Of a stretch of 11,075 nt of DNA, positions 1-6,870 are shown piece after piece. The DNA lies in contig CAVVVS010000026.1 in assembly GCA_963751355.1 (NCBI GenBank), forward strand, positions 1-11,075. Reading direction: 5' to 3'. The notes beneath the pieces are model-generated. The model was not told the origin of the DNA. It did not search any database and was given only the letters and a program-made list of their open reading frames with translations. Source of the DNA: CAVVVS01 sp963751355. Its GTDB lineage: Bacteria; Bacteroidota; Ignavibacteria; Ignavibacteriales; Ignavibacteriaceae. Both the position numbers and the translations under genes were made by a program. Numbering within the stretch: position 1 is the stretch's first letter; every line of letters begins with the position of its first letter.

Positions 1-99
1 CAATTTAATTTTATGGATAGTTAGCTACTTTTAATAAGTCTTCTTCTCCCATCGCCAATTAATATCTAATTCATTTTCATAAAATTAAAGAGGCATATA

Positions 100-561
100 A
101 TGAAAGTAAAAGATTTAATGAGTTCTAAAGTTTACTTAGTAAATATTGATACCCCTTTAAAAGAAATTGTAAACGAATTATCCGTCGAAGACAATCCCGG
201 ATTTATTATCGTAATTAATAACAATGATGATATTGCCGGTATAATTACCGTGTCGGATTTATTTCGATTTATATTCCCGGATTATAATGAAATCCTTGAA
301 CATCGCGAATATCTTTTTGATGCTTTTTCAATTTCGTTGAGAACAAATGCGCTTGAGAACATTCCTGCAAAATTTATAATGACAAAATTCCCTGAAGTAA
401 TACACACAAACGCACCGGTTCTTGAAGCTGCGGCGGTAATGAAAGTCTTTAAGATAAAGCAGCTCCCTGTAGTTGAACACGGTAAGATTGTTGGTGTAAT
501 AAATGCATTTAATATTTTTAACAATTTTCTCTCTAGCAAAACAATCTATAACAATAATTAA
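100..561 (+). CDS. Two-CBS-domain protein
   Basis: This 153-residue protein is made almost entirely of a CBS pair (Bateman module): CBS1 at about residues 1-58 (KVKDLMSSKVYLVNIDTPL, then GFIIVINNNDDIAGIITVSDL) and CBS2 at about 90-143 (IMTKFPEVIHTNAPVLEAA, then LPVVEHGKIVGVINAFNIF). There is no transmembrane segment, signal peptide or fused catalytic domain, so it is a stand-alone cytoplasmic CBS protein. CBS pairs in general bind adenine nucleotides such as AMP, ATP or SAM and act as energy or ligand sensors; the ligand and partner here are unknown. The start is supported by AAAGAGG at 87-93, six bases before the ATG. A small ORF and a universal stress protein follow on the same strand with short gaps, so a stress or energy-sensing operon is likely. 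The family call is firm; the role is inference. Confidence 0.9.
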   Translation: MKVKDLMSSKVYLVNIDTPLKEIVNELSVEDNPGFIIVINNNDDIAGIITVSDLFRFIFPDYNEILEHREYLFDAFSISLRTNALENIPAKFIMTKFPEVIHTNAPVLEAAAVMKVFKIKQLPVVEHGKIVGVINAFNIFNNFLSSKTIYNNN

Positions 562-578
562 AAGTAAAGAAATTCACT

Positions 579-740
579 ATGCCGACTAGCAAAGAATATA
601 TGTTCAGATACGTTGATGATGATAAAACTTTGATGAATGATCCCGAGCAGCTAGTTTTGAGCCCACTCCGTTTGGCAATTCTGAAAACTGTGTCCTACTC
701 TTATAATAAAATAAATTATAAAATATGGAGTTTTCAATGA
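579..740 (+). CDS. Small hypothetical protein, translationally coupled to the stress protein
   Basis: This frame of 53 codons starts MPTSKEYMFRYVDDDKTLMN and ends KINYKIWSFQ. I do not recognise it. It is acidic in the first half (DDDK, DPEQ), has a short amphipathic stretch around LVLSPLRLAILKTV, and carries no signal peptide, cysteines or known motif. It begins 17 bases after the CBS gene stop and its TGA (738-740) overlaps the ATG (737-739) of the following stress protein gene as ATGA, the usual sign of translational coupling. The upstream ribosome site is poor (AAAG, distant). It could be a real small protein, a leader peptide that couples expression, or the remnant of a larger gene. The overlap and the filling of the gap between two same-strand genes are the main support. 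Confidence 0.45.
   Translation: MPTSKEYMFRYVDDDKTLMNDPEQLVLSPLRLAILKTVSYSYNKINYKIWSFQ
727..739 (+). promoter_or_regulatory. Ribosome binding site that sets the universal stress protein start
   Basis: GGAG at 727-730 lies six bases before the ATG at 737, ideal spacing. The alternative ATG at 725 contains this GGAG inside its own coding frame and has only AT-rich sequence upstream. The 737 start also places the family's usual MIKKIFLPLENS beta-strand at the N-terminus and creates the ATGA overlap with the preceding small ORF. Confidence 0.7.
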
Positions 741-1567
741 TTAAAAAAATATTTCTACCCTTGGAAAATTCACCATTTACAATGGCTGCATTAAATTATG
801 CATGTTTTATTGCTGCACGTCAAAATGCCGTAGTAACAGGCGGAATTTTTATAGATATTGATAAGGTGAATTCGTCTCTCGGCACCTTTGATAAGGATAA
901 TACAATTAACTGGCATAACGATTTACCCGATGAAATAATTTCTTTGGCAAAACCAACTGTTGAATATCTTATCCATATTTTCAAAGAAAGATGCGAAAGA
1001 AGCGGAGTGAGATTTTCTTTTGAGAATGAAATAGGAATGCCCGGTGCAGGAATTACCCGCCTTTCTAATTATTACGACATTGTAGTTACCGGATTAAAAT
1101 CTGATTTCGGTTTAGTAAAAGAAAATAGTGGAAGTTCATTTTTGCAAAACATCCTTATGGGATCTGCAACTTCTATTTTGGCTGTCCCAAATTATTTTAG
1201 GGCCATTCATAACGTGGTTATTGCTTATGATTCCAGTATTTCTGCTTCAAGGGCGCTGCAAAGATTTGTGCATCTCGCTAATTTTTCCGATTTGAATATT
1301 CTTATTGTTACTTCTTCTAAAGATTCTGTTTGGGCTGAAGATAATATTAAAAGAGCTAAAGACTATCTTCTTTCCTACGGAGCAATAAATGTTATTACGG
1401 ATTATACTCAATTAGACATCATGAAAGTTTTGAAGTCATCTTATTTTGATTCTTCTGATTTAATTGTTCTTGGTGCACATTCACAAAGCATAAAGGATAT
1501 TTTTGTCGGTAGTGTTACAAAAAAGCTTATTTCAGAAGCTAATAAACCGTTGCTTATAGGCATTTAA
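737..1567 (+). CDS. Tandem-domain universal stress protein (UspA family)
   Basis: The protein has 276 residues from the preferred start at 737 (280 if the upstream ATG at 725 is used). It carries two Usp alpha/beta domains in tandem. Domain 1 is about residues 2-151 (IKKIFLPLENSPFTMAALNYA, ending GSATSILAVP). Domain 2 is about 158-276 (HNVVIAYDSSISASRALQRF, then LIVLGAHSQSIKDIFVGSVT and the closing KPLLIGI strand). Domain 2 keeps a near version of the ATP-binding G-x2-G-x9-G-S/T signature, with G246 and G258-S259, but the second glycine is replaced and spacing is off by one, so nucleotide binding is uncertain. Domain 1 has only the GS remnant. Tandem Usp proteins are cytoplasmic stress or starvation factors. 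The CBS protein upstream is consistent with an energy-status operon. Eight Ts follow the stop, without a convincing hairpin. Confidence 0.9.
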   Translation: MIKKIFLPLENSPFTMAALNYACFIAARQNAVVTGGIFIDIDKVNSSLGTFDKDNTINWHNDLPDEIISLAKPTVEYLIHIFKERCERSGVRFSFENEIGMPGAGITRLSNYYDIVVTGLKSDFGLVKENSGSSFLQNILMGSATSILAVPNYFRAIHNVVIAYDSSISASRALQRFVHLANFSDLNILIVTSSKDSVWAEDNIKRAKDYLLSYGAINVITDYTQLDIMKVLKSSYFDSSDLIVLGAHSQSIKDIFVGSVTKKLISEANKPLLIGI

Positions 1568-1691
1568 CTTTTTTTTGTCGATAGGCCGAAACTTAAAGAT
1601 GATTCTTCGCAAAAGAGATTAATTTCCTTCCTCCCAAAAAATTTATACAATCAAACTTACGATAACACAAAACCGTTTCGCGGATTACATG

Positions 1692-1713
1692 ATACTGATA
1701 GTATATAGTATAT
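1692..1713 (+). promoter_or_regulatory. Inverted/direct repeat, possible activator site
   Basis: ATACT (1692-1696) and AGTAT (1700-1704) form a perfect inverted repeat with a three-base spacer, and AGTATAT occurs twice in tandem (1700-1706, 1707-1713). The centre lies about 125 bases upstream of the -24 element, a distance typical for enhancer sites bound by sigma-54 activators. It is AT-rich, so chance is a real possibility. Confidence 0.25.
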
Positions 1714-1823
1714 GGTTTCTACTCACCTAAAAAGCGCAATCTCATTTCACACTAAATTTTAGTTAAATACAAATATCCTTATAAGCCTTTTAATAACAGC
1801 AACATAAATCCATAGCTTAATTT

Positions 1824-1839
1824 TGGCACGACTGTTGAT
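1824..1839 (+). promoter_or_regulatory. Sigma-54 (-24/-12) promoter-like site upstream of the OM protein gene
   Basis: The 16 bases read TGGCACG-ACTG-TTGAT against the sigma-54 consensus TGGCACG-N4-TTGCW. The -24 element is perfect and the spacing exact; the only departure is A instead of C in the -12 GC. Transcription would start near 1850, giving a leader of about 73 bases before the ATG at 1923. The window encodes a sigma-54 activator at 6871-8601, so the machinery is present, but which activator serves this site is unknown. Confidence 0.55.
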
Positions 1840-1922
1840 TAATTAAGACTATTCTTTAATACACAAACTGAATGTTAAAGGAAATAGAAAAATAAAATTC
1901 TTAATAAATAAGGGATATAAAA

Positions 1923-2438
1923 ATGAAAAAATTAGTCACACTCTTCGCAGCAGTTTTAATGATGGCAGGTATGTCATTTGCACAGTACAATCATTCGATG
2001 GCAATAGATGTTGCCGGCGGATTAAACTTTCCTATGAGCAGTTTATCTAACGGTGCTACAACCGGCTGGGCTACAACTGCGCGTTATGAATTTAATATGG
2101 GTGCAGGTTTCACGGGAATGGTAACTTCCGGCTACGGCGCTTTTGCCGAAAGTAATAACCTTACATATTCTTATGTCCCGTTAAATATTGGTACTAAACT
2201 TTACTTTGTTAGCGGCTGGTACGGAATGGTGGAAACAGGTTTCCATTTTTATAATATCGATAACAGTACTCCCGGTATTGGTTCTGAAACAAAAACCGAA
2301 TGGGGCTTTAGCATCGGCACCGGTTATGAAATTCCTTTAAGTCAATCGATCGGGTTAGACGTTTCTACAAAATACCAATATAATGTAGATAACTTAAGTT
2401 ACTGGAATACTAGATTAGGTTTTATGTTCTACTTATAA
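1923..2438 (+). CDS. Small outer-membrane beta-barrel protein
   Basis: This 171-residue protein opens with a signal peptide (KK, then a hydrophobic stretch, then MSFA; cleavage likely after A20 before Q21). The mature part of about 151 residues alternates hydrophobic and polar residues with many Gly, Tyr, Phe and Trp, e.g. GTKLYFVSGWYGMVETGFHF and WGFSIGTGYEIPL, and ends in RLGFMFYL, an aromatic-terminated final strand suited to BAM recognition. Size fits an eight-stranded barrel of the OmpX/OmpA-like or 'porin family' type; a specific substrate cannot be named. AGGGA at 1911-1915 supports the start. The gene is monocistronic: its own sigma-54-like promoter upstream and a strong hairpin terminator directly downstream. 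It may therefore be switched on by a specific signal and not expressed constitutively. Confidence 0.8.
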   Translation: MKKLVTLFAAVLMMAGMSFAQYNHSMAIDVAGGLNFPMSSLSNGATTGWATTARYEFNMGAGFTGMVTSGYGAFAESNNLTYSYVPLNIGTKLYFVSGWYGMVETGFHFYNIDNSTPGIGSETKTEWGFSIGTGYEIPLSQSIGLDVSTKYQYNVDNLSYWNTRLGFMFYL

Positions 2439-2453
2439 GCTAAGTAATTATTT

Positions 2454-2488
2454 AAGGGCGGCGGAATTCGCCGCTCTTTATTGTTTTT
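2454..2488 (+). terminator. Rho-independent terminator of the OM protein gene
   Basis: Arms GGGCGGCG (2456-2463) and CGCCGCTC (2469-2476) pair over eight positions with a single G-T wobble around a five-base GAATT loop, followed by TTTATTGTTTTT. It starts 17 bases after the stop codon and is by far the most GC-rich hairpin in the surrounding AT-rich sequence. Confidence 0.9.
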
Positions 2489-2583
2489 AAACTAAATGTA
2501 CTTCCTTTTCCAATCACTGAAATGAAATTAAAACTTTTGCAAAAACCTTTTTAACTTATTCAATTTAAATTTTAGGTAAAATA

Positions 2584-5133
2584 ATGAGCAGACAATTAGC
2601 AATAACCAAACACAACATAAACAGTTTTTTAGCATTCGATGTGGAAGGATTTGAATCTTTGGCAGAGCTTGCATTGGATTTGAATTGTTCATGGAATCAT
2701 GCCGCAGATGAAATATGGAAACGGATTGATCCGGATCTATGGAAACTTACGCATAATCCATGGGGCATATTGCAAACAGTTTCGCGGGATAAAATTGAAA
2801 GTCTTTTGAAAGATCCTTCATTTCACAAAAAGGTTGTTGACATTCTTAATGTAAAAAAACAAACAACCGAAAAATCAGCCTGGTTTCAACATGCTTATCC
2901 TAAAGCTCCCTTAAATAGCGTTGCTTACTTTAGCATGGAATTTATGCTGAATGAAGCGCTGCCTATTTATGCCGGCGGTCTCGGTAATGTTGCCGGTGAT
3001 CAATTGAAAGCTGCAAGCGATCTCGGCGTTCCGGTTATTGGCGTCGGGTTGTTATACCAGCAAGGTTATTTTCGCCAGGTAATTGATAAGTACGGTGTGC
3101 AGCATGCGGTTTTCCCGTATAATCATCCGGGACAACTGCCTATTACGCCTTTACGCCAACCAAACGGCGAATGGCTGCGGATAAAAGTTGATTTACCAAG
3201 CAATTCTGTTTTGCTGCGGGCCTGGCAGGTTAAAGTAGGAAGAGCAATTTTATATTTGCTGGATAGTAACGATGTAGCTAACTTCCCCATTCACCGGGGT
3301 ATTACCAGTGAATTATACGGCGGTGGCGAGGAAATGCGTCTTCAACAAGAGATAATTCTTGGTATAGGCGGTTGGAAATTACTTTCGGCTCTCGGTATTC
3401 AACCCGAGGTTTGTCATCTTAATGAAGGTCATGCAGCTTTTGCAGTACTCGAACGTGCGCATGATTTTATGGAAAAAACGGGCCTGCCTTTTAACGTTGC
3501 TCTTACCGCTACACGAGCCGGTAATCTTTTTACAACACATACTGCCGTCGCTGCCGGTTTCGATGTATTTCCTCCTAACATTATTGAACAATATCTTGGT
3601 TCTTATGCAAAAAATAAGCTCGGTATTAAAGTTGAGGATTTACTTGCTTTGGGAAGAAAAGATTCTGCCAACTTATCAGAAAATTTTAATATGGCATATT
3701 TGGCAATACGGGGAAGTAATGCTGTTAACGGAGTCAGCCGATTACACGGCAAGGTAAGTCGACAAATCTTTACGCCATTATTTCCCAAATGGCCTGAAAA
3801 TGAAGTCCCGGTTCAACATGTAACTAACGGTGTCCATATGACAAGCTGGGACTCACAGGCGGCCGATGATTTATGGACCGAGGCTTGCGGTAAAGACCGC
3901 TGGCGCGGAACAACTGAAAAACATGAACATAATATTCGCCAAGTATCAGATGAAAAGCTTTGGCAAATGCGCAACTCTTCAAGCGTAAATCTTATACAGT
4001 TTGTTCGTGAGCGGTTATCGCGGCAATTAAAAGCAATTGGTACACCTGAAGAGAATCTTGGAAGCGTAAATCGTTTCTTTGATCCGAATACATTAACAAT
4101 TGGGTTTGCCCGCAGATTTGCAACTTATAAAAGACCTAACCTTCTCTTGCATGACCCTCAACGACTTCTAAGATTATTAACTAATTCCCAACGCCCCGTG
4201 CAGCTTATTATTTCGGGCAAAGCGCATCCGGCAGACAAAGCCGGGCAAGATTTGATTCAACAATGGATAAATTTCATCCGTAATACAGAAGCAAAAAATT
4301 ACGCTATTTTCCTTTGCGATTATGATATGCACTTAACGGAACATTTGGTGCAAGGTGTTGATGTTTGGTTAAATACTCCGAGGAGACCATGGGAGGCTTG
4401 CGGAACAAGCGGTATGAAAGTGCTTGTAAACGGCGGTATTAATATTTCCGAATTAGACGGCTGGTGGGAAGAAGCTTACTCTCCTGAAGTAGGATGGGCT
4501 TTAGGTGATGGTCTTGAACACGGTGACGATCCTAATGTTGATGCGGCTGAAGCCGATGCTCTTTATAATTTACTCGAGAATGAAGTAATACCCGAATTTT
4601 ATACCCGTAATGAAAAAGGAATTCCGGCAGCATGGGTTGCCCGTATGCGTGAAAGCATGGCGCGGTTAACTCCTAAATTTTCGGCTAACCGCGCAGTGCG
4701 GGATTACACCGAACAACATTATATACCTGCTGCAATCAACTATAATTTGCGTTCTGCAAATAATGGCAAAGAGGCAAAAAAAATTATTGAGTGGAAAAAT
4801 AACCTTAATCAAAAATGGTCTGCTCTTCGTTTTATTTCGTTAAAGATTGAAACTGCTAAGAAGCGGCATAATTTTGAAGTACAAGTGTATCTTAATGATC
4901 TTGACCTCAATGATGTAAAAGTTGAGCTTTATGCCGACGAAGTAAACGGATTTAATTTGGCTCGTACCGAAATGAAATATCAGAGTAAATTAACAGGCGC
5001 TATAAATATTCATGTTTTTAGTGCTTCGGTTCCGGCTGATCGTCCGGCAGAAGATTATACTCCAAGAATAATCCCGAATTTTTCGGGTGTAAATGTCCCT
5101 TTGGAAACATCTCAAATGCTTTGGCAGAAATAG
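2584..5133 (+). CDS. glgP: Alpha-glucan (glycogen/maltodextrin) phosphorylase
   Basis: The 849-residue protein is a GT35-family PLP enzyme that releases glucose-1-phosphate from alpha-1,4-glucans using phosphate, acting in the cytoplasm on glycogen or maltodextrins. The N-terminal segment (about 20-110, with WNHAADEIWKRIDPDLW and HNPWG) is the extension typical of the TIGR02094 branch. The catalytic core follows: VAYFSMEF at 113-120, GGLGNVAGDQLKAASDLG, HLNEGHAAF, TTHTAVAAGFD, HVTNGVH, FARRFATYKR, ISGKAHPADKAGQ, then the PLP site EACGTSGMK with Lys612 as the cofactor lysine. A beta-rich tail of about 110 residues (RFISLKIE, FEVQVYLNDLDL) matches the C-terminal domain of this branch. AGG at 2574-2576 precedes the start by seven bases. 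It is isolated from other glycogen genes here: a terminator ends the gene upstream, and only a pseudogene follows. All key residues are present and the gene looks intact. Confidence 0.95.
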   Translation: MSRQLAITKHNINSFLAFDVEGFESLAELALDLNCSWNHAADEIWKRIDPDLWKLTHNPWGILQTVSRDKIESLLKDPSFHKKVVDILNVKKQTTEKSAWFQHAYPKAPLNSVAYFSMEFMLNEALPIYAGGLGNVAGDQLKAASDLGVPVIGVGLLYQQGYFRQVIDKYGVQHAVFPYNHPGQLPITPLRQPNGEWLRIKVDLPSNSVLLRAWQVKVGRAILYLLDSNDVANFPIHRGITSELYGGGEEMRLQQEIILGIGGWKLLSALGIQPEVCHLNEGHAAFAVLERAHDFMEKTGLPFNVALTATRAGNLFTTHTAVAAGFDVFPPNIIEQYLGSYAKNKLGIKVEDLLALGRKDSANLSENFNMAYLAIRGSNAVNGVSRLHGKVSRQIFTPLFPKWPENEVPVQHVTNGVHMTSWDSQAADDLWTEACGKDRWRGTTEKHEHNIRQVSDEKLWQMRNSSSVNLIQFVRERLSRQLKAIGTPEENLGSVNRFFDPNTLTIGFARRFATYKRPNLLLHDPQRLLRLLTNSQRPVQLIISGKAHPADKAGQDLIQQWINFIRNTEAKNYAIFLCDYDMHLTEHLVQGVDVWLNTPRRPWEACGTSGMKVLVNGGINISELDGWWEEAYSPEVGWALGDGLEHGDDPNVDAAEADALYNLLENEVIPEFYTRNEKGIPAAWVARMRESMARLTPKFSANRAVRDYTEQHYIPAAINYNLRSANNGKEAKKIIEWKNNLNQKWSALRFISLKIETAKKRHNFEVQVYLNDLDLNDVKVELYADEVNGFNLARTEMKYQSKLTGAINIHVFSASVPADRPAEDYTPRIIPNFSGVNVPLETSQMLWQK

Positions 5134-5172
5134 AGTAATTAATATAGACAGATTCCAATTTATAGGAAAGAA

Positions 5173-5543
5173 ATGTTACACAATCATTATCATTCAACAG
5201 AAATAAGCGTCGGCTGATTGTTAACAACTATTCTGCTTAATTTCTTTAGTAATATTATTGAAATTATCGACGGTATATTTTAAGGCAGTCTGTCTTTGTT
5301 ATCGGATGCATTTCATAATTTTAGCGACGGCATTGCTATAATTATAAATTATATAGATTTAACATTAAATTAAAAATCGCGTTCGTTAAAATATACTTTC
5401 GGCTTGAAGAGAGCTGAGATTTTAGCTTCAATGATCAACTCAAGCGTTCTTATAATTATTAGTTTTTTCTTATTAAAAGAGCCTTCGATAAATTATACAG
5501 CCTCCTTGCAAGTAATGGAGCCGAAACTTTATTTGTGCATTAA
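5173..5543 (+). pseudogene. Decayed, truncated CDF-family cation efflux transporter
   Basis: One frame starting at the ATG at 5173 (GGAAAG ribosome site just upstream) reads as the N-terminal third of a cation diffusion facilitator (CzcD/ZitB type): a His-rich start (HNHYH), TM1 (LLTTILLNFFSNIIEII), TM2 with the metal-site motif GSLSLLSDAFHNFSDGIAII (D45, H48, D52), then the conserved loop KYTFGLKRAEILASMINSS leading into TM3 (VLIIISFFLLKE). Stops interrupt it at 5215-5217 (TGA, where Arg is expected), 5281-5283 (TAA, where Ser would fit) and 5371-5373 (TAA). At about 5480 one base seems lost; the reading continues as AFDKLYSLLASNGAETLFV to a TAA at 5541. The remaining TMs and C-terminal domain of the usual ~300-residue protein are absent. 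Intact members export Zn, Cd, Co or similar ions by proton exchange. The family match is clear; the gene cannot make a working transporter. Confidence 0.85.
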
Positions 5544-5657
5544 TACATAAGACACAAAGACTTCAACACCACTCTCACATATTATTTAAGAATACAAATC
5601 GATTCCGCCCGGAACAATCTGAACAAAATTATAAAAACCGAAACTTGATAGTGAACT

Positions 5658-5677
5658 TGACATCCTTTCCAATGTCA
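5658..5677 (+). promoter_or_regulatory. Inverted repeat upstream of the integrase remnant, possible operator
   Basis: TGACAT (5658-5663) and ATGTCA (5672-5677) form a perfect six-base inverted repeat around an eight-base spacer, 22 bases before the integrase ATG. Just upstream, AACTTGA occurs twice (5642-5648, 5654-5660), 12 bases apart. TTGACA at 5657-5662 could also be a -35 hexamer, though no good -10 follows. The rest of the 155 bases between the two pseudogenes shows nothing recognisable. Confidence 0.3.
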
Positions 5678-5698
5678 CTTAGGCGAAGGTAGGCAAAA

Positions 5699-6806
5699 AT
5701 GAATATTAAGTTTAAAATTAAAAAGCCCGATTTTTATTCAAAATCGAGCTTTCTTAGTGGGCCCGGATGGACTTTCCCAAAGGGATCACTAAACAACAAG
5801 TCTCCCTATTATCAAGTTGTATATTTTATAAATGGCAAACGCACTACAATTTCCACGAAAACCACAGACAAACGAACAGCCCGGCGTTTTTTTAATAACT
5901 TTAGTCCTCCCTTATTTAACGAATCTGCAATCAAGGATCCTCAGAAATCGATATCGCTTAAAATTTTCAAAGAAGAATATATCGATTATTGTAAACAATC
6001 CAAGAGCAAAAGTTATGTGGATTGTTCTATTATTCCAGCTTTCAAGAAACTCGGAATATTTATAGGTAATATGCCTCTTCAAAATATTAGTAGCAGAATA
6101 TTAGAGCAATTCATTACAAAAACCTCTTCTTATTCTATAAGTGCCGCAGCTTTATACTATCGGACTATCAAGGCAGCCTTCAATAAAGCTGTAGCCTGGG
6201 GATACATTTCAGAGAATCCATTTAAGAAATATTAAAGCTCCTAAATTGGCTAAGAAATTACCAGTGTTTATTTCGGAAATTGAATTTCAATTGATACTGG
6301 GCAATACTGCAGAGCCTTTCCTTAAAGATTTATTTCTTACTGCATTTTATACAGGCATGCGCCTAGGTGAGTTATTAAACATGAAATGGGATTGGATAGA
6401 TCTTAATCAAAATATAATCACAATTAAGAACACAAAAACCTTCACTACTAAAAGTAAAAAGGAAAGGATTATTCCTAAATGTTCAACTCTGAGAAATACA
6501 TAATTAAACGACTTTACTAAAATTCTCAATGTCTCTGACAATGAATAAGTCTTTACTCGAATGCCATTCGTTAAGCTTAAAGGAAATTATGTAAGTAAGA
6601 AATTTAAGAAAGTTGTTCGTGCAGTGGGCTTATATGATGAAATACATTTCCATTCTTTACGACACTCTTTTGCTTCAATGTTAGTTCAACTCGGAGTTTC
6701 TCTTTATGTAATTAAAGAATTGTTAGGTCATGAAGATTTGAGTACTGCCCAAATTTATTCTCACTTACAAAGACAAAATTTAATGGATGCTTTTAACTTA
6801 TTATAG
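5699..6806 (+). pseudogene. Tyrosine recombinase/integrase, inactivated by one frameshift and two stops
   Basis: Joined, the pieces give a full-length phage-type integrase of about 368 residues. The first part (5699-6229) holds an arm-type DNA-binding domain (YYQVVYFINGKRTT, then DKRTARRFF) and the core-binding helices (IFKEEYIDYCKQSKSKSYVD, AALYYRTIKAAFNKAVAWGY, ENPF). One extra T at about 6230 shifts the frame; the catalytic part resumes at 6231 as IKAPKLAKKLPVFISEIEF. In-frame TAA codons fall at 6501-6503 and 6546-6548 (DNE-stop-VF, Tyr expected). All catalytic positions survive: Arg in TGMRLGEL, Lys in IKNTKT, HSLRH, the GH of LLGHEDLS, and Tyr in AQIYSH. AAGG-TAGG at 5686-5693 is a good ribosome site. 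Intact members insert or excise mobile elements or phages. It follows a truncated transporter gene, suggesting a decayed insertion. No att sites or cargo were recognised. Confidence 0.9.
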
Positions 6807-6818
6807 ATTTAAGTCTAA

Positions 6819-6828
6819 AGCGTACGCT
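6819..6828. repeat. Perfect 10-bp palindrome between convergent genes
   Basis: AGCGTACGCT is its own reverse complement and sits in the 64-base gap between the integrase remnant and the end of the sigma-54 activator, with TCT and AGA as imperfect flanking arms and T-rich sequence on the plus side. A true hairpin would have only three-base stems after leaving a loop, so a terminator is doubtful; a protein-binding site or an att-core relic are alternatives. Confidence 0.3.
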
Positions 6829-6870
6829 AGATTTTATTCCCTTTTTTCTTTGGCGATTATAGTTAATACC

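Larger units (their letters stand above)
1568..1922 (+). other. 355-bp intergenic control region before the OM protein gene
   Basis: No gene was found here. It starts with a run of eight Ts (1569-1576) just after the stress protein stop, a possible weak end of transcription. In the middle is an ATACT-GAT-AGTAT inverted repeat merged with a doubled AGTATAT. A sigma-54-like site lies at 1824-1839, and an AGGGA ribosome site at 1911-1915 is seven bases from the next ATG. A run of about 46 codons continues in frame after the stress protein stop but lacks a start and any recognisable similarity. The length and the promoter suggest this is a regulatory region and not a missed gene. Confidence 0.6.

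Noticed and set aside
725..736. Upstream ATG at 725 as the start of the universal stress protein
   Set aside because: It places the GGAG ribosome site inside the coding frame and has none of its own, whereas ATG 737 has ideal GGAG spacing, the family-typical N-terminus and an ATGA overlap.
1568..1708. About 46 open codons in frame after the stress protein stop, as a C-terminal extension or a gene
   Set aside because: The Usp fold ends naturally at PLLIGI, the run has no start codon or ribosome site, and its sequence resembles nothing I recognise.
2535..2544. TTTTGCAAAA palindrome upstream of the phosphorylase gene as operator or -12 element
   Set aside because: No GG lies at the -24 distance, and a short A/T-dominated palindrome is expected by chance in this sequence.
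5215..6548. Stop codon read-through or recoding as explanation for the broken CDF and integrase frames
   Set aside because: The stops are both TGA and TAA and frameshifts are also needed, while flanking genes use these codons as normal stops.
6807..6870. Bidirectional terminator at the AGCGTACGCT palindrome
   Set aside because: With a realistic loop only three-base stems remain, with a two-base bulge before the next pairs; too weak for a terminator call.
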